Shown in pieces: positions 1-8,693 of a stretch of DNA of 32,133 bases. Position 1 is the stretch's first letter. Every line of letters starts with the position of its first letter. Made by a program: the position numbers and the translations under genes. The notes under the pieces are model-generated. The model was not told where the DNA came from and did no database searches. It saw only the letters and a list, made by a program, of their open reading frames with translations. Source of the DNA: Planctomycetota bacterium (GTDB lineage Bacteria; Planctomycetota; Planctomycetia; Gemmatales; Gemmataceae); NCBI GenBank assembly GCA_003669555.1, contig QWOS01000133.1:1-32133 (forward strand), given 5' to 3'.

Positions 1-1
1 C

Positions 2-1123
2 GACGAAAACCGCAACGCCACCATGTGGCAGGAATGGCCGCTGCCGCAAAAGCCGGGTGAACCAGCGGTGATGGTGATGGCCCCCCGGGAGGCCCGGCCC
101 GTGAACCTGCGGGTAGCGGTCCGGGGCAACTACCAGACCCCCGGGATTCTGGTTCCCCGCCGGTTCCTGCAAATCCTCGCCGGAGAGGGCCACGCTCCCC
201 TCACCACCACCCAGAGCGGCCGTCTCGAGCTGGCCCGGTGGATTGGCTCGAAAGACAACCCGCTAACAGCCCGGGTGATGGTCAACCGCATCTGGCAGCA
301 CCACTTCGGGACCGGCCTGGTGGCCACCTCCGACAACTTTGGGGTGCGTGGCGAGAAACCATCCCACCCGGAACTGCTCGACTGGCTGGCTGGCGAATGG
401 GTGGCCGAAGGCTGGTCTGTCAAAAAGCTCCACCGCCTCATCCTGCTCTCAGCCGTTTATCAGACCAGCACCACGGCGGACGAGCTGGCCCTGAAATCCG
501 ACCCGAACAACCGGCTGCTTGGCCGAACCACGCGGAAGCGCCTCGACGCCGAATCGGTCCGGGATTCGCTGCTGGCGGTGAGTGGCCGTCTCGACAGGAC
601 CGTGGGTGGCGACGATTCAGGCGAATTGCTATTCAAAGAGGCCGAAAACATTTCGGCGGGTATCCGGCCAAACCGGATCCAGACCGACCACCCTGTTTTT
701 ACCACCTCCATCAAGCGGAGCCTCTACCTGCCGGTTGTGCGCAACGCTGTGCCCGATGTGCTGGCCCTTTTCGACGGGGCTGACCCGAATGGAGTGACGG
801 CGGTGCGGAACGACACCACGGTGGCATCGCAGGCCCTGTTCCTCCTGAACCACGCGTTCGTCCGTGAACAATCTCGCCACTTCGCCACGCGTTTATTGGC
901 GGAACCCGATAAAACAGACGCTGGCCGGGTGGGCAGCGCCTACCGCCTCGCCCTGGGCCGGGAGCCTCTGGCGGCTGAGGTCTGGCAGGTGACCGACTTC
1001 CCGGCCGGCCACCAGAAACACGCCACCGCGCAAAGGCGCCAGGCTGGTGAGGCCCGCCTGGACGCGTGGCAAAGCTTCTGCCAAACCTTGTTCTGCCGCA
1101 ATGAGTTCCTCTATGTGGATTAA
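2..1123 (+). CDS. DUF1553 (PSD1) domain protein, 5'-truncated by window edge
   Basis: The frame is open from base 2 to the TAA at 1121-1123 (373 residues visible), with no convincing start, so the N-terminal part lies outside the window. The visible part is the C-terminal DUF1553 domain. It has the hallmark blocks LARWIGSKDNPLTARVMVNR, WQHHFGTGLVAT, GEKPSHPELLDWLA and RRLDAE-like KRLDAESVRDSLLAVSGRLD, and ends with the typical NEFLYVD. In full-length relatives this domain follows a signal peptide and DUF1549 (PSCyt2), often with a PSCyt1 cytochrome domain, in secreted planctomycete proteins of unknown biochemical role. A DUF1501 gene starts 42 bp downstream on the same strand, the usual operon partner. 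Family assignment is firm; function is not established. Confidence 0.93.
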   Translation, partial: DENRNATMWQEWPLPQKPGEPAVMVMAPREARPVNLRVAVRGNYQTPGILVPRRFLQILAGEGHAPLTTTQSGRLELARWIGSKDNPLTARVMVNRIWQHHFGTGLVATSDNFGVRGEKPSHPELLDWLAGEWVAEGWSVKKLHRLILLSAVYQTSTTADELALKSDPNNRLLGRTTRKRLDAESVRDSLLAVSGRLDRTVGGDDSGELLFKEAENISAGIRPNRIQTDHPVFTTSIKRSLYLPVVRNAVPDVLALFDGADPNGVTAVRNDTTVASQALFLLNHAFVREQSRHFATRLLAEPDKTDAGRVGSAYRLALGREPLAAEVWQVTDFPAGHQKHATAQRRQAGEARLDAWQSFCQTLFCRNEFLYVD

Positions 1124-1165
1124 GAAAGCCCGCGACTGCCGGCCATGCCAACCAGGGAAGTGAAC

Positions 1166-2575
1166 ATGCCCATCATCCAGTCGCGCCGCGATCTTTTGCG
1201 GCACCTTGCCTGCGGCTTTGGCAGTGTGGCCTTGCACACGCTGCTCAGCGAAGAAGCTCATGGTGCAAGCATCGCCAGCGACCCGCTGGCCCCCAGGCCA
1301 TCGCACCACACCCCCAAAGCCAGGCGGGTAATCTTCCTGTTCATGCATGGGGGCGTATCCCATGTCGATTCCTTCGATCCCAAACCCAGGCTTGCCCAGA
1401 TGCATGGCAAGCCCCTACCCATCGCCAAGCCCCAATTCGAATTCGGGGGCACCGGTAATCTGCTGGCCTCGCCGTGGAAATTCAAAAAGTACGGGCAGAG
1501 CGGTATTGAAGTCAGCGACCTTTTCCCGCATATCGGCTCCATGATAGACGAAATCTGTGTCATCCGGTCGATGAACGGCGGCAACGAGGTGTCGCATGGC
1601 CCAGCCCTGCTCCGCCTGAACACCGGCGACGGCGTCTTCAACCGACCAAGCCTGGGGGCGTGGACGCTCTATGGACTGGGCACCGAAAACCGCGACCTGC
1701 CTGGCTTCATCTCCCTGAGCCCGTCGCTCTACCACGGTGGCGCGCAAAACTACGGATCAGCTTTCCTGCCAGCCTCCTTCCAGGGAACCCGGGTGGGTGA
1801 TGGCAATACCCAGTTCGGCAAGGGTGGCCTGGCGAACACCACTCCCGCCGAGGGCAACGATCTCCAGCGGTTGCAACTCGACTTGCTGGCCAGCGCCAAC
1901 CGTGAACACCTGGCCCGGTCGGGTGCCGATGCCCGGCTGGAGGCGCGGATCGCTACCTTCGAGCTGGCCTTCCGCATGCAGGCTTCGGCTCCACGCCTCT
2001 TTGATCTGGCCGACGAAAGCACCCAGACCCACAGGTTGTATGGCATTGGCGAGGAGCCCACCGAAGAGTACGGGCGCCAGTGCCTGCAGGCCCGGCGACT
2101 GATCGAAGCGGGGGTACGCTTCGTGCAGGTGAACCACAGTTACCCCCGCAACTACTGGGATGCCCATGGCGACCTCAAGAATAATCACACCACCAACGCG
2201 AAAAAAGTGGACAAGCCGATTGCCGGCCTGTTGAAAGATCTCCGGCAGCGGGGATTGCTGGATGACACCCTGGTGGTCTTCGGGACCGAATTTGGCCGCA
2301 CCCCGGCAGCCCAGGGAACCGATGGCCGCGACCACCACCCGCACGCTTTCTCCATGTGGGCGGCTGGCGGGGGCATTCGGGGCGGGATCACCCATGGCGC
2401 CACCGACGATTTTGGTTACTATGTGGCCGAAAACAAGGTGACCATTCCCGACTTCCACGCCACCCTGCTGCACTTGCTGGGGCTGGATCACACCCGGCTC
2501 ACATTCCGTCACGCCGGCCGCGACTTCCGCCTCACTGATGTGCATGGTAGTGTAGTGAAGGCCATTTTAGCCTGA
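1166..2575 (+). CDS. DUF1501 domain protein, Tat-exported (copy A)
   Basis: 469 residues, full length for DUF1501 (PF07394, alkaline phosphatase/sulfatase-like fold). The start at 1166 is preferred over the in-frame ATG at 1145 because AGGGAAG (1154-1160) lies 5 bases upstream and because it puts a twin-arginine signal at the N-terminus (SRRDLLRHLACGFGSVAL, residues 6-23). Family blocks follow in order: FMHGGVSHVDSFDPKP, SPWKFKKYGQSGIEVSDLFP, GTEFGRTP, GTDGRDHHPHAFSMW and LLGLDHTRLTFRHAGRD. The histidine/aspartate-rich blocks resemble metal-binding segments of the superfamily, but the catalytic residues are not established. It lies 42 bp behind a DUF1553 gene and is probably co-transcribed with it. 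It is the same subtype as the copies at 6862 and 12842 (inference from shared blocks). Confidence 0.93.
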   Translation: MPIIQSRRDLLRHLACGFGSVALHTLLSEEAHGASIASDPLAPRPSHHTPKARRVIFLFMHGGVSHVDSFDPKPRLAQMHGKPLPIAKPQFEFGGTGNLLASPWKFKKYGQSGIEVSDLFPHIGSMIDEICVIRSMNGGNEVSHGPALLRLNTGDGVFNRPSLGAWTLYGLGTENRDLPGFISLSPSLYHGGAQNYGSAFLPASFQGTRVGDGNTQFGKGGLANTTPAEGNDLQRLQLDLLASANREHLARSGADARLEARIATFELAFRMQASAPRLFDLADESTQTHRLYGIGEEPTEEYGRQCLQARRLIEAGVRFVQVNHSYPRNYWDAHGDLKNNHTTNAKKVDKPIAGLLKDLRQRGLLDDTLVVFGTEFGRTPAAQGTDGRDHHPHAFSMWAAGGGIRGGITHGATDDFGYYVAENKVTIPDFHATLLHLLGLDHTRLTFRHAGRDFRLTDVHGSVVKAILA

Positions 2576-2648
2576 TCGCGGCAGGTGCGGCGCGACCGGG
2601 TGGGCGTTTCCCATTGCTGATGCCACCCCAGCCGGAAAGGGGAAATAC

Positions 2649-2900
2649 ATGCGGCGACGCGACTTCCTCAATCTGGGCATTGCCGGCGGCGGGCTTTGAC
2701 TGCCGGGCTTGCTGCAACTTCGGGCAGAGGCCCAGCGCCCCCAAGCCAGCACCGCGATCATCCTGCTGTATTGCCATGGCGGCATCAGCCATATCGACAC
2801 CTGGGATCCCAAACCAGAGGCGCCCGCGGAGTTTCGTGGCCCCTTCAAGCCGATCCAGACCCGCGCCACCGGCATGATGGTTTCCGAGCTGCTGGGCTGA
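2649..2900 (+). pseudogene. Broken DUF1501 remnant
   Basis: From the ATG at 2649 the frame reads a Tat-type leader (MRRRDFLNLGIAGGGL). It hits TGA at 2697-2699, then continues in the same frame with LPGLLQLRAEAQ, LYCHGGISHIDTWDPKPEAP and FRGPFKPIQTRATGMMVSE before a second TGA at 2898-2900. Intact homologues keep a glycine or similar residue at the first stop and run for about 450 residues; here only about 80 remain and no further DUF1501 blocks appear in any frame before the next gene. Selenocysteine decoding is unlikely, because the rest of the domain is gone as well. A start at 2709 after the stop would lack the signal peptide. It lies between two intact DUF1501 genes and is best explained as a decayed family member. 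Confidence 0.85.
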
Positions 2901-2915
2901 AAACGGCCTAACCCA

Positions 2916-2944
2916 TCGACCGAAACCGCCCGGGATGGTATGCT
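2916..2944 (+). promoter_or_regulatory. Possible sigma-70-like promoter before DUF1501 gene at 3087
   Basis: TCGACC (2916-2921), 17 bases, then TATGCT (2939-2944); each hexamer matches 4 of 6 consensus positions. It sits just after the pseudogene and about 140 bp before the start at 3087, in the only non-coding space available. In GC-rich DNA such matches arise by chance, so this is tentative. Confidence 0.35.
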
Positions 2945-3086
2945 GCAAGGATTGACCGGCCCTCCCGGGCGTTTCGCCCTGGCCCATGCCTTGTATCAGC
3001 CCGCCATCTTGCGTATTCTCGGCTACCGCCTGACAGAAGCGCCGCTTTTCTCAAAAAGCATGCGCCCTAACCTGAAGGAGTCTGCG

Positions 3087-4442
3087 ATGCTTTCTATTCC
3101 TGGTAATTCGCAGGGACCATTCTGCGACCGCAACTCCCGCCGGCATTTTCTGAAAATCGGCGGCCTGGGCATGGGTGGCCTGGCACTACCCGGGCTTCTC
3201 CGCGCCGAAGCCGCCTCCGGCAAGACACCGGGGAAGATGTCACACAAGGCCGTTATCATGATCTACCTGTCGGGAGGGCCATCCCACCAGGACATGTACG
3301 ACCTGAAGATGGACGCTCCCGCCGAAATCCGTGGTTCCTTCAAACCCATCGCCACGAATGTGCCGGGAATCAACATCTGCGAGCACCTGCCCGAGCTGGC
3401 GAAGCGGATGGACAAGTTTGCCATCATCCGCTCACTGCACGGCTGCCCAGACCAGCATGCCTCTGACCTGTGCCAGAGCGGCTATCCGATTGGGCCGGGA
3501 GGGCGCCAGAGTGGCAAGCCCTCTTTGGGTGCCGTGCTTTCCCGGCTCCAGGGGCCGGTTGATCCCGCCGTGCCACCGTTTGTCGGCCTGACCATCAAGA
3601 CCGGCCACGCCCCTTACAGCAACCCCGGGTTGCCCGGTTTCCTCGGCACGGCCCACGCCCCCTTCCAGCCGGATGGTGAAGGCATGGCCAACATGCAGCT
3701 TAAAGGCATCACCCTCGACCGCCTGGGTGACCGTAAAACCCTCATGGCCAGTTTCGACCGCTTCAGGCGCGAATCCGACATGGATGGCCGCGCGGAAGCT
3801 GCCGGCACCTATTCCCGCAAAGCGCTGGAGGTGCTGACTTCCAGCAAACTGGTCGAGGCCCTCGACCTGAGCCGCGAGCCCGCCCTGCTCCGGGACCGGT
3901 ACGGGCGGGGTAGCCGCGATCCGGCCTTCGGGGAAGATGCCGGCCCCCACTGGCTGGATCAGTTCCTGCTGGCCCGGCGTCTGGTCGAGGCCGGGGCCCG
4001 CTGCGTCACCCTGTCGTTTGGCAGTTGGGACCGCCACCACTCCAACTTCATCCGCTTGCCCGAACAGTTGGCGCGCTTCGACCGGGGTATCACCGCGCTG
4101 GTGGACGACCTGCACGCCCGCGGTCTGGAGAAGGATGTGAGCGTGGTGGCCTGGGGTGAGTTCGGACGGACCCCACGCATCAACAAAGACGGCGGGCGCG
4201 ACCATTGGCCCCAGGCTTCCTGCGCCCTGCTGGCAGGTGGCGGCATGCGCACAGGCCAGGTCATTGGCTCAACCAACCGCCTGGGCGAGGTGCCGCACGA
4301 TCGCCCGCTGCATTACCAGGAAGTGTTTGCCACCCTCTACCACCAGCTCGGCATCGATGTGAAAACCACCACCATCCCCGACCACAGTGGGCGCCCCCAG
4401 TACCTGCTCAATCATCTCGAACCGATCCGCGAACTGATTTGA
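3087..4442 (+). CDS. DUF1501 domain protein, Tat-exported (copy B)
   Basis: 451 residues. The frame is open back to 2940, but the ATG at 3087 is chosen because GAAGGAG (3074-3080) precedes it by 6 bases and the family N-terminus begins here. The Tat motif is NSRRHFLKIGG (residues 16-26), followed by a hydrophobic stretch and an alanine-rich cleavage region (LLRAEAASG). Family blocks: IYLSGGPSHQDMYDLK, PAEIRGSFKPIATNVPG, NICEHLPELAKRMDKFAIIR, WGEFGRTPRINKDGGRDHWP and LLAGGGMRTGQVIGSTNRLG. This is the 'AEIRG/ICEHLP' subtype, shared with the copy at 14332 and with the neighbouring pseudogene, and distinct from the 'GQSGIEVSDLFP' subtype at 1166, 6862 and 12842. No DUF1549/DUF1553 gene directly precedes it, so it may be transcribed alone. 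Predicted periplasmic or surface location; reaction unknown. Confidence 0.93.
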   Translation: MLSIPGNSQGPFCDRNSRRHFLKIGGLGMGGLALPGLLRAEAASGKTPGKMSHKAVIMIYLSGGPSHQDMYDLKMDAPAEIRGSFKPIATNVPGINICEHLPELAKRMDKFAIIRSLHGCPDQHASDLCQSGYPIGPGGRQSGKPSLGAVLSRLQGPVDPAVPPFVGLTIKTGHAPYSNPGLPGFLGTAHAPFQPDGEGMANMQLKGITLDRLGDRKTLMASFDRFRRESDMDGRAEAAGTYSRKALEVLTSSKLVEALDLSREPALLRDRYGRGSRDPAFGEDAGPHWLDQFLLARRLVEAGARCVTLSFGSWDRHHSNFIRLPEQLARFDRGITALVDDLHARGLEKDVSVVAWGEFGRTPRINKDGGRDHWPQASCALLAGGGMRTGQVIGSTNRLGEVPHDRPLHYQEVFATLYHQLGIDVKTTTIPDHSGRPQYLLNHLEPIRELI

Positions 4443-4477
4443 CGCCCCCGGGTTCCACAAAGCCGCCCACGGGTTGA

Positions 4478-4506
4478 TAGACCGACAGCTCGTTGGCGGG
4501 TAAACT
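4478..4506 (+). promoter_or_regulatory. Possible promoter of the 4577-8274 gene pair
   Basis: TAGACC (4478-4483), 17 bases, TAAACT (4501-4506), about 70 bp before the start at 4577. The segment GGGTAAACTGGGCAATGCC here resembles CGGTTAAACTGGTAATTGCC at 8461-8480, upstream of the next DUF1549 gene. The repetition before two homologous genes slightly raises confidence that it is functional, but it could simply be retained from duplication. Confidence 0.38.
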
Positions 4507-4576
4507 GGGCAATGCCAAAGGCCTGCCCGCTTGGTCAGTCCCCTAGCCTGCGCTGGCCTTGATTGGAACCGCCTGC

Positions 4577-6850
4577 ATGTTCAGCTCGCCGGAAAAACTG
4601 GCCCGTTTCCCCAGGACCGCCCGGTCGGGCTGGGTGGTGACTGCTGCCATGGCTGTGGCCTGTCTGGCTTCCGCTTCTTTGGCGACAGCCGCAGACGATC
4701 CCCCCAAAGCCGAGGCTCACCCCGCCTTTCGTCCGGTCACCGCGCAAAAAATTCCCCGGGTAAAAGGCGCTGCCCGCACCGATGTCGATCGCTTCATCCT
4801 GGCGGCGCTCGAAGCCAGGATGCTGACCCTCAGCCCTCAGGCCGACCAGACCACCCTCATTCGCCGGGTCAGCTTCGACCTCACCGGCCTGCCACCCACC
4901 CTCACTGAAATCAGCCTGTTCCTAGGTGACAAGGCACCCGATGCCTACACGAAAATGATCGAACGCTATCTGGCGAGCCCCCGCTACGGCGAACGCTGGG
5001 GGAAGTACTGGCTCGATGCCGCTGGCTACGCCGACTCCAATGGGTACTTCAATGCCGATAGCGACCGGCCTCTCGCCTGGCGCTACCGTGACTATGTGGT
5101 CCGGAGCTTCAACACCGACAAGCCTTACGACCAGTTTGTGCGGGAACAACTCGCAGGCGATGAACTGGTCGGCTTCACCCCCAGCGGCGACATCACGCCA
5201 GCGATGGTCGAGGCCCTGACTGCAACCCATTTTCTCCGCAATGCCCCAGACGGCACCGGCGAAAGCGATGGCAACCCCGACGAGGTGCGTGTCGATCGTT
5301 TTACCGTGCTGGAAGGCAGTGTCCAGAACCTCATGAATTGCCTGCTCGGTCTCACGGTGCAGTGCGCCAGATGCCATGATCACAAGTTCGAGCCGATCAG
5401 CCAGGCGGAGTATTACGGCCTCCAGGCCCTCCTCTTCCCGGTTTACAACCCGGAGCGGTGGTCGAAACCCAATGACCGCCTGCTCGAGATTGGCACCAAA
5501 TCGGATCTTGCCGCCCGGCAGCGCCTGAACGAGCAGATAGATCGTCAGATCAAGGCCGTACAATCTGGCCTGACAAGCATTGCCGAACCCCTGCGGGAAC
5601 AGTTCCTCGACGAACGGCTTAAAACCCTCGATGCCCCAACCCGAGCCGCCGTGATTGATGCCCTGAAGCAACCCAAAGACAAGCGAACCCCCCCCCAGCA
5701 GGCCCTGCTCGGCACTCATGAGGCGGCGATCAAAATCAGCGACGACGATCTCGCCAAACGGTTCCCCGAATACGCGACACTGCGCGAGACGGTGCAGAAA
5801 ACCATCGCTCAGCGTGAAAAAAGCCGGCCCAAATCGCCTGAGAAGATCGCCGCTTTTGTGGAGACCGATCCGAAACCCGCGGCGCACCACATCCTCAAGC
5901 GGGGCCAGCACACGAAACCTGGCGAGGAAGTTCAGCCCGGCGCGCTGGCCACGCTGAGCACAGCCCAGAACCGCTTCCAGATCGCCCGGCAATTGCCCGG
6001 AAGCGTCACCACCGGGCGACGGTCTGCTTTTGCCAGGTGGGTCATTTCGGTGGAAAACCCGCTCTTTGCCCGCGTCATGGTCAACCGGATCTGGCAGCAG
6101 CACTTCGGCACCGGCATCGTCTCCACAACCGATAATCTGGGGATGTCGGGGTCCAGGCCCTCCCACCCGGAATTGCTCGACCACCTTGCCCAGCGATTCG
6201 CCCAATCAGGGTGGAGCATCAAGCAACTCCACCGCCTCATCCTGGCATCGGCGGTCTACCAGCAAACCACCACACCGCGTCCAGGCCTTGAGGTGATCGA
6301 TCCCGATAACCGGCTGCTCGCCCGTTTCCCCCTCCGTCGGCTTGATGCCGAGGCGATCCGCGACGCGATGCTCCATGTGTCAGGCGAACTTGACGCGCGC
6401 GACAGCGGCCCCTTTGTGCCCAGCAAGCGAGCCGCTGATGGCACCGTTGAAATCGCCGAGAACACCGAGGGCGCCTTCAGGCGGTCGCTGTATCTCCAGC
6501 AACGACGCACGCAGATGCTCACCTTCCTGCAACTTTTCGACGCACCCTCCATTGTCACCACCTGTGGCAAGCGGTCGCCATCGACGGTGCCACTCCAGTC
6601 ACTGGCCCTGCTCAACTCGGAATTCGCCCGGGCCCGCGCCAAGGCATTCGCCACCCGGTTGGCCCGCGAAGCCGGTGACGATACCGCGAAACGGCTCGAT
6701 CTCGCCTTCCGGCTAACCTGCGGGCGGCCTCCGCTTGGAGACGAGCTGGCCCTGTGCTCAAAGTTCCTGGGTCCAAAAAACGCCGCCAGCGACTGGACCG
6801 GCCTCTGCCAGATGTTGCTGGCAAGCAACGGATTTCTGTATGTCGAATGA
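4577..6850 (+). CDS. DUF1549 + DUF1553 domain secreted protein
   Basis: 757 residues from the ATG at 4577 (a TTG at 4559 is in frame but adds nothing family-like). A Sec signal peptide is visible (hydrophobic core VVTAAMAVACLASASLATAA, about residues 24-43). DUF1549 (about 60-275) holds DRFILAALEA, RRVSFDLTGLPPT, the block YDQFVREQLAGD and the heme-type motif CARCHDHK (Cys263-His267 plus following residues). A charged helical linker (about 310-450) leads to DUF1553 (about 480-757) with FARWVISVENPLFARVMVNR, RPSHPELLDHLA, RRLDAEAIRDAMLHVSGELD and the terminal NGFLYVE. It lacks the N-terminal PSCyt1 cytochrome domain and the carbohydrate-binding insertion present in the larger paralogues at 8694 and 22984. 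Its stop overlaps an in-frame ATG of the next DUF1501 gene (ATGA at 6847-6850), implying co-transcription. Function unknown; one heme site is plausible. Confidence 0.93.
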   Translation: MFSSPEKLARFPRTARSGWVVTAAMAVACLASASLATAADDPPKAEAHPAFRPVTAQKIPRVKGAARTDVDRFILAALEARMLTLSPQADQTTLIRRVSFDLTGLPPTLTEISLFLGDKAPDAYTKMIERYLASPRYGERWGKYWLDAAGYADSNGYFNADSDRPLAWRYRDYVVRSFNTDKPYDQFVREQLAGDELVGFTPSGDITPAMVEALTATHFLRNAPDGTGESDGNPDEVRVDRFTVLEGSVQNLMNCLLGLTVQCARCHDHKFEPISQAEYYGLQALLFPVYNPERWSKPNDRLLEIGTKSDLAARQRLNEQIDRQIKAVQSGLTSIAEPLREQFLDERLKTLDAPTRAAVIDALKQPKDKRTPPQQALLGTHEAAIKISDDDLAKRFPEYATLRETVQKTIAQREKSRPKSPEKIAAFVETDPKPAAHHILKRGQHTKPGEEVQPGALATLSTAQNRFQIARQLPGSVTTGRRSAFARWVISVENPLFARVMVNRIWQQHFGTGIVSTTDNLGMSGSRPSHPELLDHLAQRFAQSGWSIKQLHRLILASAVYQQTTTPRPGLEVIDPDNRLLARFPLRRLDAEAIRDAMLHVSGELDARDSGPFVPSKRAADGTVEIAENTEGAFRRSLYLQQRRTQMLTFLQLFDAPSIVTTCGKRSPSTVPLQSLALLNSEFARARAKAFATRLAREAGDDTAKRLDLAFRLTCGRPPLGDELALCSKFLGPKNAASDWTGLCQMLLASNGFLYVE

Positions 6851-6861
6851 GGGCCTCGGTC

Positions 6862-8274
6862 ATGCCTGCCGCTGATTTCTCACTGAATCGCCGGGCTTTT
6901 ATGGCCCGCCACGCCGGCGGTCTGGGTTCGCTGGCGCTGGCGCACCTTGCCGCTGCCGCAGATGCGGGTTCCGGGCGCAACGATCCGCTCGCACCGAAGC
7001 AGCCACACCATGCGGGCAAGGCCAAGGCGGTCATCTGCCTGTTCCAGCATGGCGGCCCTAGCCAGATGGACCTGTTCGATCCCAAACCGGAACTCACCAG
7101 GCAGCACGGCAAACCGCATCCCGACACGCTGGAGGTCCACTTCCACACCCAGCAGGGAAAACTGCTCGGCTCGCCTTTCAAGTTCGCCAAACGGGGTCAA
7201 TCGGGTGTCGAGCTTTCTGAGCTTTTGCCACACACCGCCCGGATTGTTGATGACATCACGCTGGTGCGCTCCATGAAAACCGACTCCGTCGATCATGAGG
7301 CCGCCTTGCGGGTGATGCACTCCGGCAAGATTTTCGCTGGTCGCCCCACCTGGGGCTCCTGGGCCTTGTATGGCCTGGGAAGCGAACGCAAGGAATTACC
7401 AGCCTATGTCGTCCTGGCCGACCCCGGCGGTTTCCCGGTCGATGGCACCAATAACTGGTCCTCGGGCTACCTGCCCCCGGTCTACCAGGGCACCCCATTC
7501 CGCGCCACAGGCACGCCTGTCGCCCACCTCGCCACCCCGGCCGATGTGGCAGGTGCGGCACGCCGCGACCAGCTCAACCTGCTCAACGGGCTCAATGCCG
7601 CGCATATCCGCAAGCACCCTGGCAATGCGGAGCTGGAAGCCCGTCTGGGCCATTACGAACTCGCCGCCCGGATGCAGACCACGGTCCCCGATGTGCTCAA
7701 CTTCAGTGACGAGACCGAAGAAACCCGCAAGCTCTACGGTATCGACAACCCAAAATCCGCCGAGTATGGCAAACGCTGCCTGCTGGCCCGACGGCTTATC
7801 GAACGCGGCGTCCGCTTCGTGCAGATTTTCCTCAGCAGCCAACCGTGGGACACCCACAGCAAGAATGCCGAAAGCCTGACCAATCTCTGCGCCATGACCG
7901 ACCAGCCTGGTGCCGGGCTCGTGCTCGATCTCAAACGCCGGGGGCTGCTCGATTCCACCGTGGTATTGTGGACCGGTGAATTTGGCCGCCTGCCGATCTC
8001 GCAGGGCACCGATGGCCGTGACCACAACCGCCATGCCTTCTCACTTTGGCTGGCGGGTGGCGGCTTCAAAAAAGGCCATGTCCATGGCGCTACCGACGAC
8101 TTCGGCTATATGTCTACCGACAAGATCGTCCGTGTCCCTGATTTGCACGCCACGCTGCTGCACACTCTCGGCCTGGATCACACCAGACTGTCATTCCCGC
8201 ACGAAGGCCGTGACGACACCCTGACCGATTTCGCCGTCACCAACGCCAAAGTGGTCGATTCGCTGCTGGCCTGA
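6862..8274 (+). CDS. DUF1501 domain protein, Tat-exported (copy C)
   Basis: 470 residues from the ATG at 6862, with GAGGG (6849-6853) 8 bases upstream. An in-frame ATG at 6847 overlaps the preceding stop (ATGA) and is an alternative, translationally coupled start adding 5 residues. Tat-type leader LNRRAFMARHAGGLGSLAL (residues 8-26). Family blocks: CLFQHGGPSQMDLFDPKP, SPFKFAKRGQSGVELSELLP, GEFGRLPISQGTDGRDHNRH, GATDDFGYMSTDKIVRVPDL and LLHTLGLDHTRLSFPHEGRD. The usual GGPSH is GGPSQ here, so one conserved histidine is replaced by glutamine. Operon partner of the DUF1549/DUF1553 gene ending at 6850. Exported protein of unknown reaction. Confidence 0.93.
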   Translation: MPAADFSLNRRAFMARHAGGLGSLALAHLAAAADAGSGRNDPLAPKQPHHAGKAKAVICLFQHGGPSQMDLFDPKPELTRQHGKPHPDTLEVHFHTQQGKLLGSPFKFAKRGQSGVELSELLPHTARIVDDITLVRSMKTDSVDHEAALRVMHSGKIFAGRPTWGSWALYGLGSERKELPAYVVLADPGGFPVDGTNNWSSGYLPPVYQGTPFRATGTPVAHLATPADVAGAARRDQLNLLNGLNAAHIRKHPGNAELEARLGHYELAARMQTTVPDVLNFSDETEETRKLYGIDNPKSAEYGKRCLLARRLIERGVRFVQIFLSSQPWDTHSKNAESLTNLCAMTDQPGAGLVLDLKRRGLLDSTVVLWTGEFGRLPISQGTDGRDHNRHAFSLWLAGGGFKKGHVHGATDDFGYMSTDKIVRVPDLHATLLHTLGLDHTRLSFPHEGRDDTLTDFAVTNAKVVDSLLA

Positions 8275-8299
8275 AACTTCGTCTTCCTTTCTACCTGGT

Positions 8300-8330
8300 G
8301 GCCAAAAAAAACATCCCTGGCGTTTTGGCC
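8300..8330 (+). terminator. Inverted repeat, possible terminator after the 6862 gene
   Basis: GGCCAAAA (8300-8307) and TTTTGGCC (8323-8330) form an 8-bp stem with a 15-base loop, 25 bp after the stop at 8274. There is no clear T-run after the stem, so it is a weak candidate for intrinsic termination. Confidence 0.3.
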
Positions 8331-8442
8331 TGACTGGCTTGGACCCGGTTGGCCTGGCCATCGGATGCCCGGCTGGCTGTTGTTCGTGAAAACAAGGCCT
8401 GGAAGCTGAAAACAAGATGGCCTGCCCAGCCGGGCTGGCTGT

Positions 8443-8470
8443 TTGCGTGACCGTCTGGATCGGTTAAACT
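8443..8470 (+). promoter_or_regulatory. Possible promoter of the 8694-15705 unit
   Basis: TTGCGT (8443-8448), 16 bases, TAAACT (8465-8470), followed by GGTAATTGCC. It lies 220 bp before the GTG start at 8694. The TAAACT element and its flanks resemble the one at 4497-4517 before the other DUF1549 gene. Confidence 0.33.
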
Positions 8471-8693
8471 GGTAATTGCCGCGTTGTGCAAAAATTCACC
8501 AGGCCCCGACCAGCCGATTTCCAGCCCAGCCGACCTGCTTTGCCCTCGTTGCCCTCGGATGGGTGTTTTTTGCCAGAAAATAGCCAGGCAAGGATTCTGG
8601 TGGGTGATTGGTGCAATCCGGCCAGGGTTCGTCTTTATCGGGATTTGCTGCTGAAACCGGGTTAATGGGCGTGGATGAAACAGGGGTGTCACG

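Larger units (their letters stand above)
8275..8693 (+). other. Intergenic stretch between two DUF1549/DUF1501 units
   Basis: 419 bp without a supported gene; the frames open here on the minus strand are low-complexity shadows. It contains an inverted repeat (8300-8330), several GGCCTG words, imperfect direct repeats around GCTGGCTGTT (8370s and 8430s) and two TGAAAACAAG copies (about 8387 and 8407). A promoter-like element lies at 8443-8470. It reads as a terminator plus promoter region separating two transcription units. Confidence 0.6.

Noticed and set aside
2697..2699. TGA as a possible selenocysteine codon
   Set aside because: A second TGA ends the frame about 66 codons later and most of the domain is missing, so pseudogenisation is simpler. 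No nearby stem-loop was identified.
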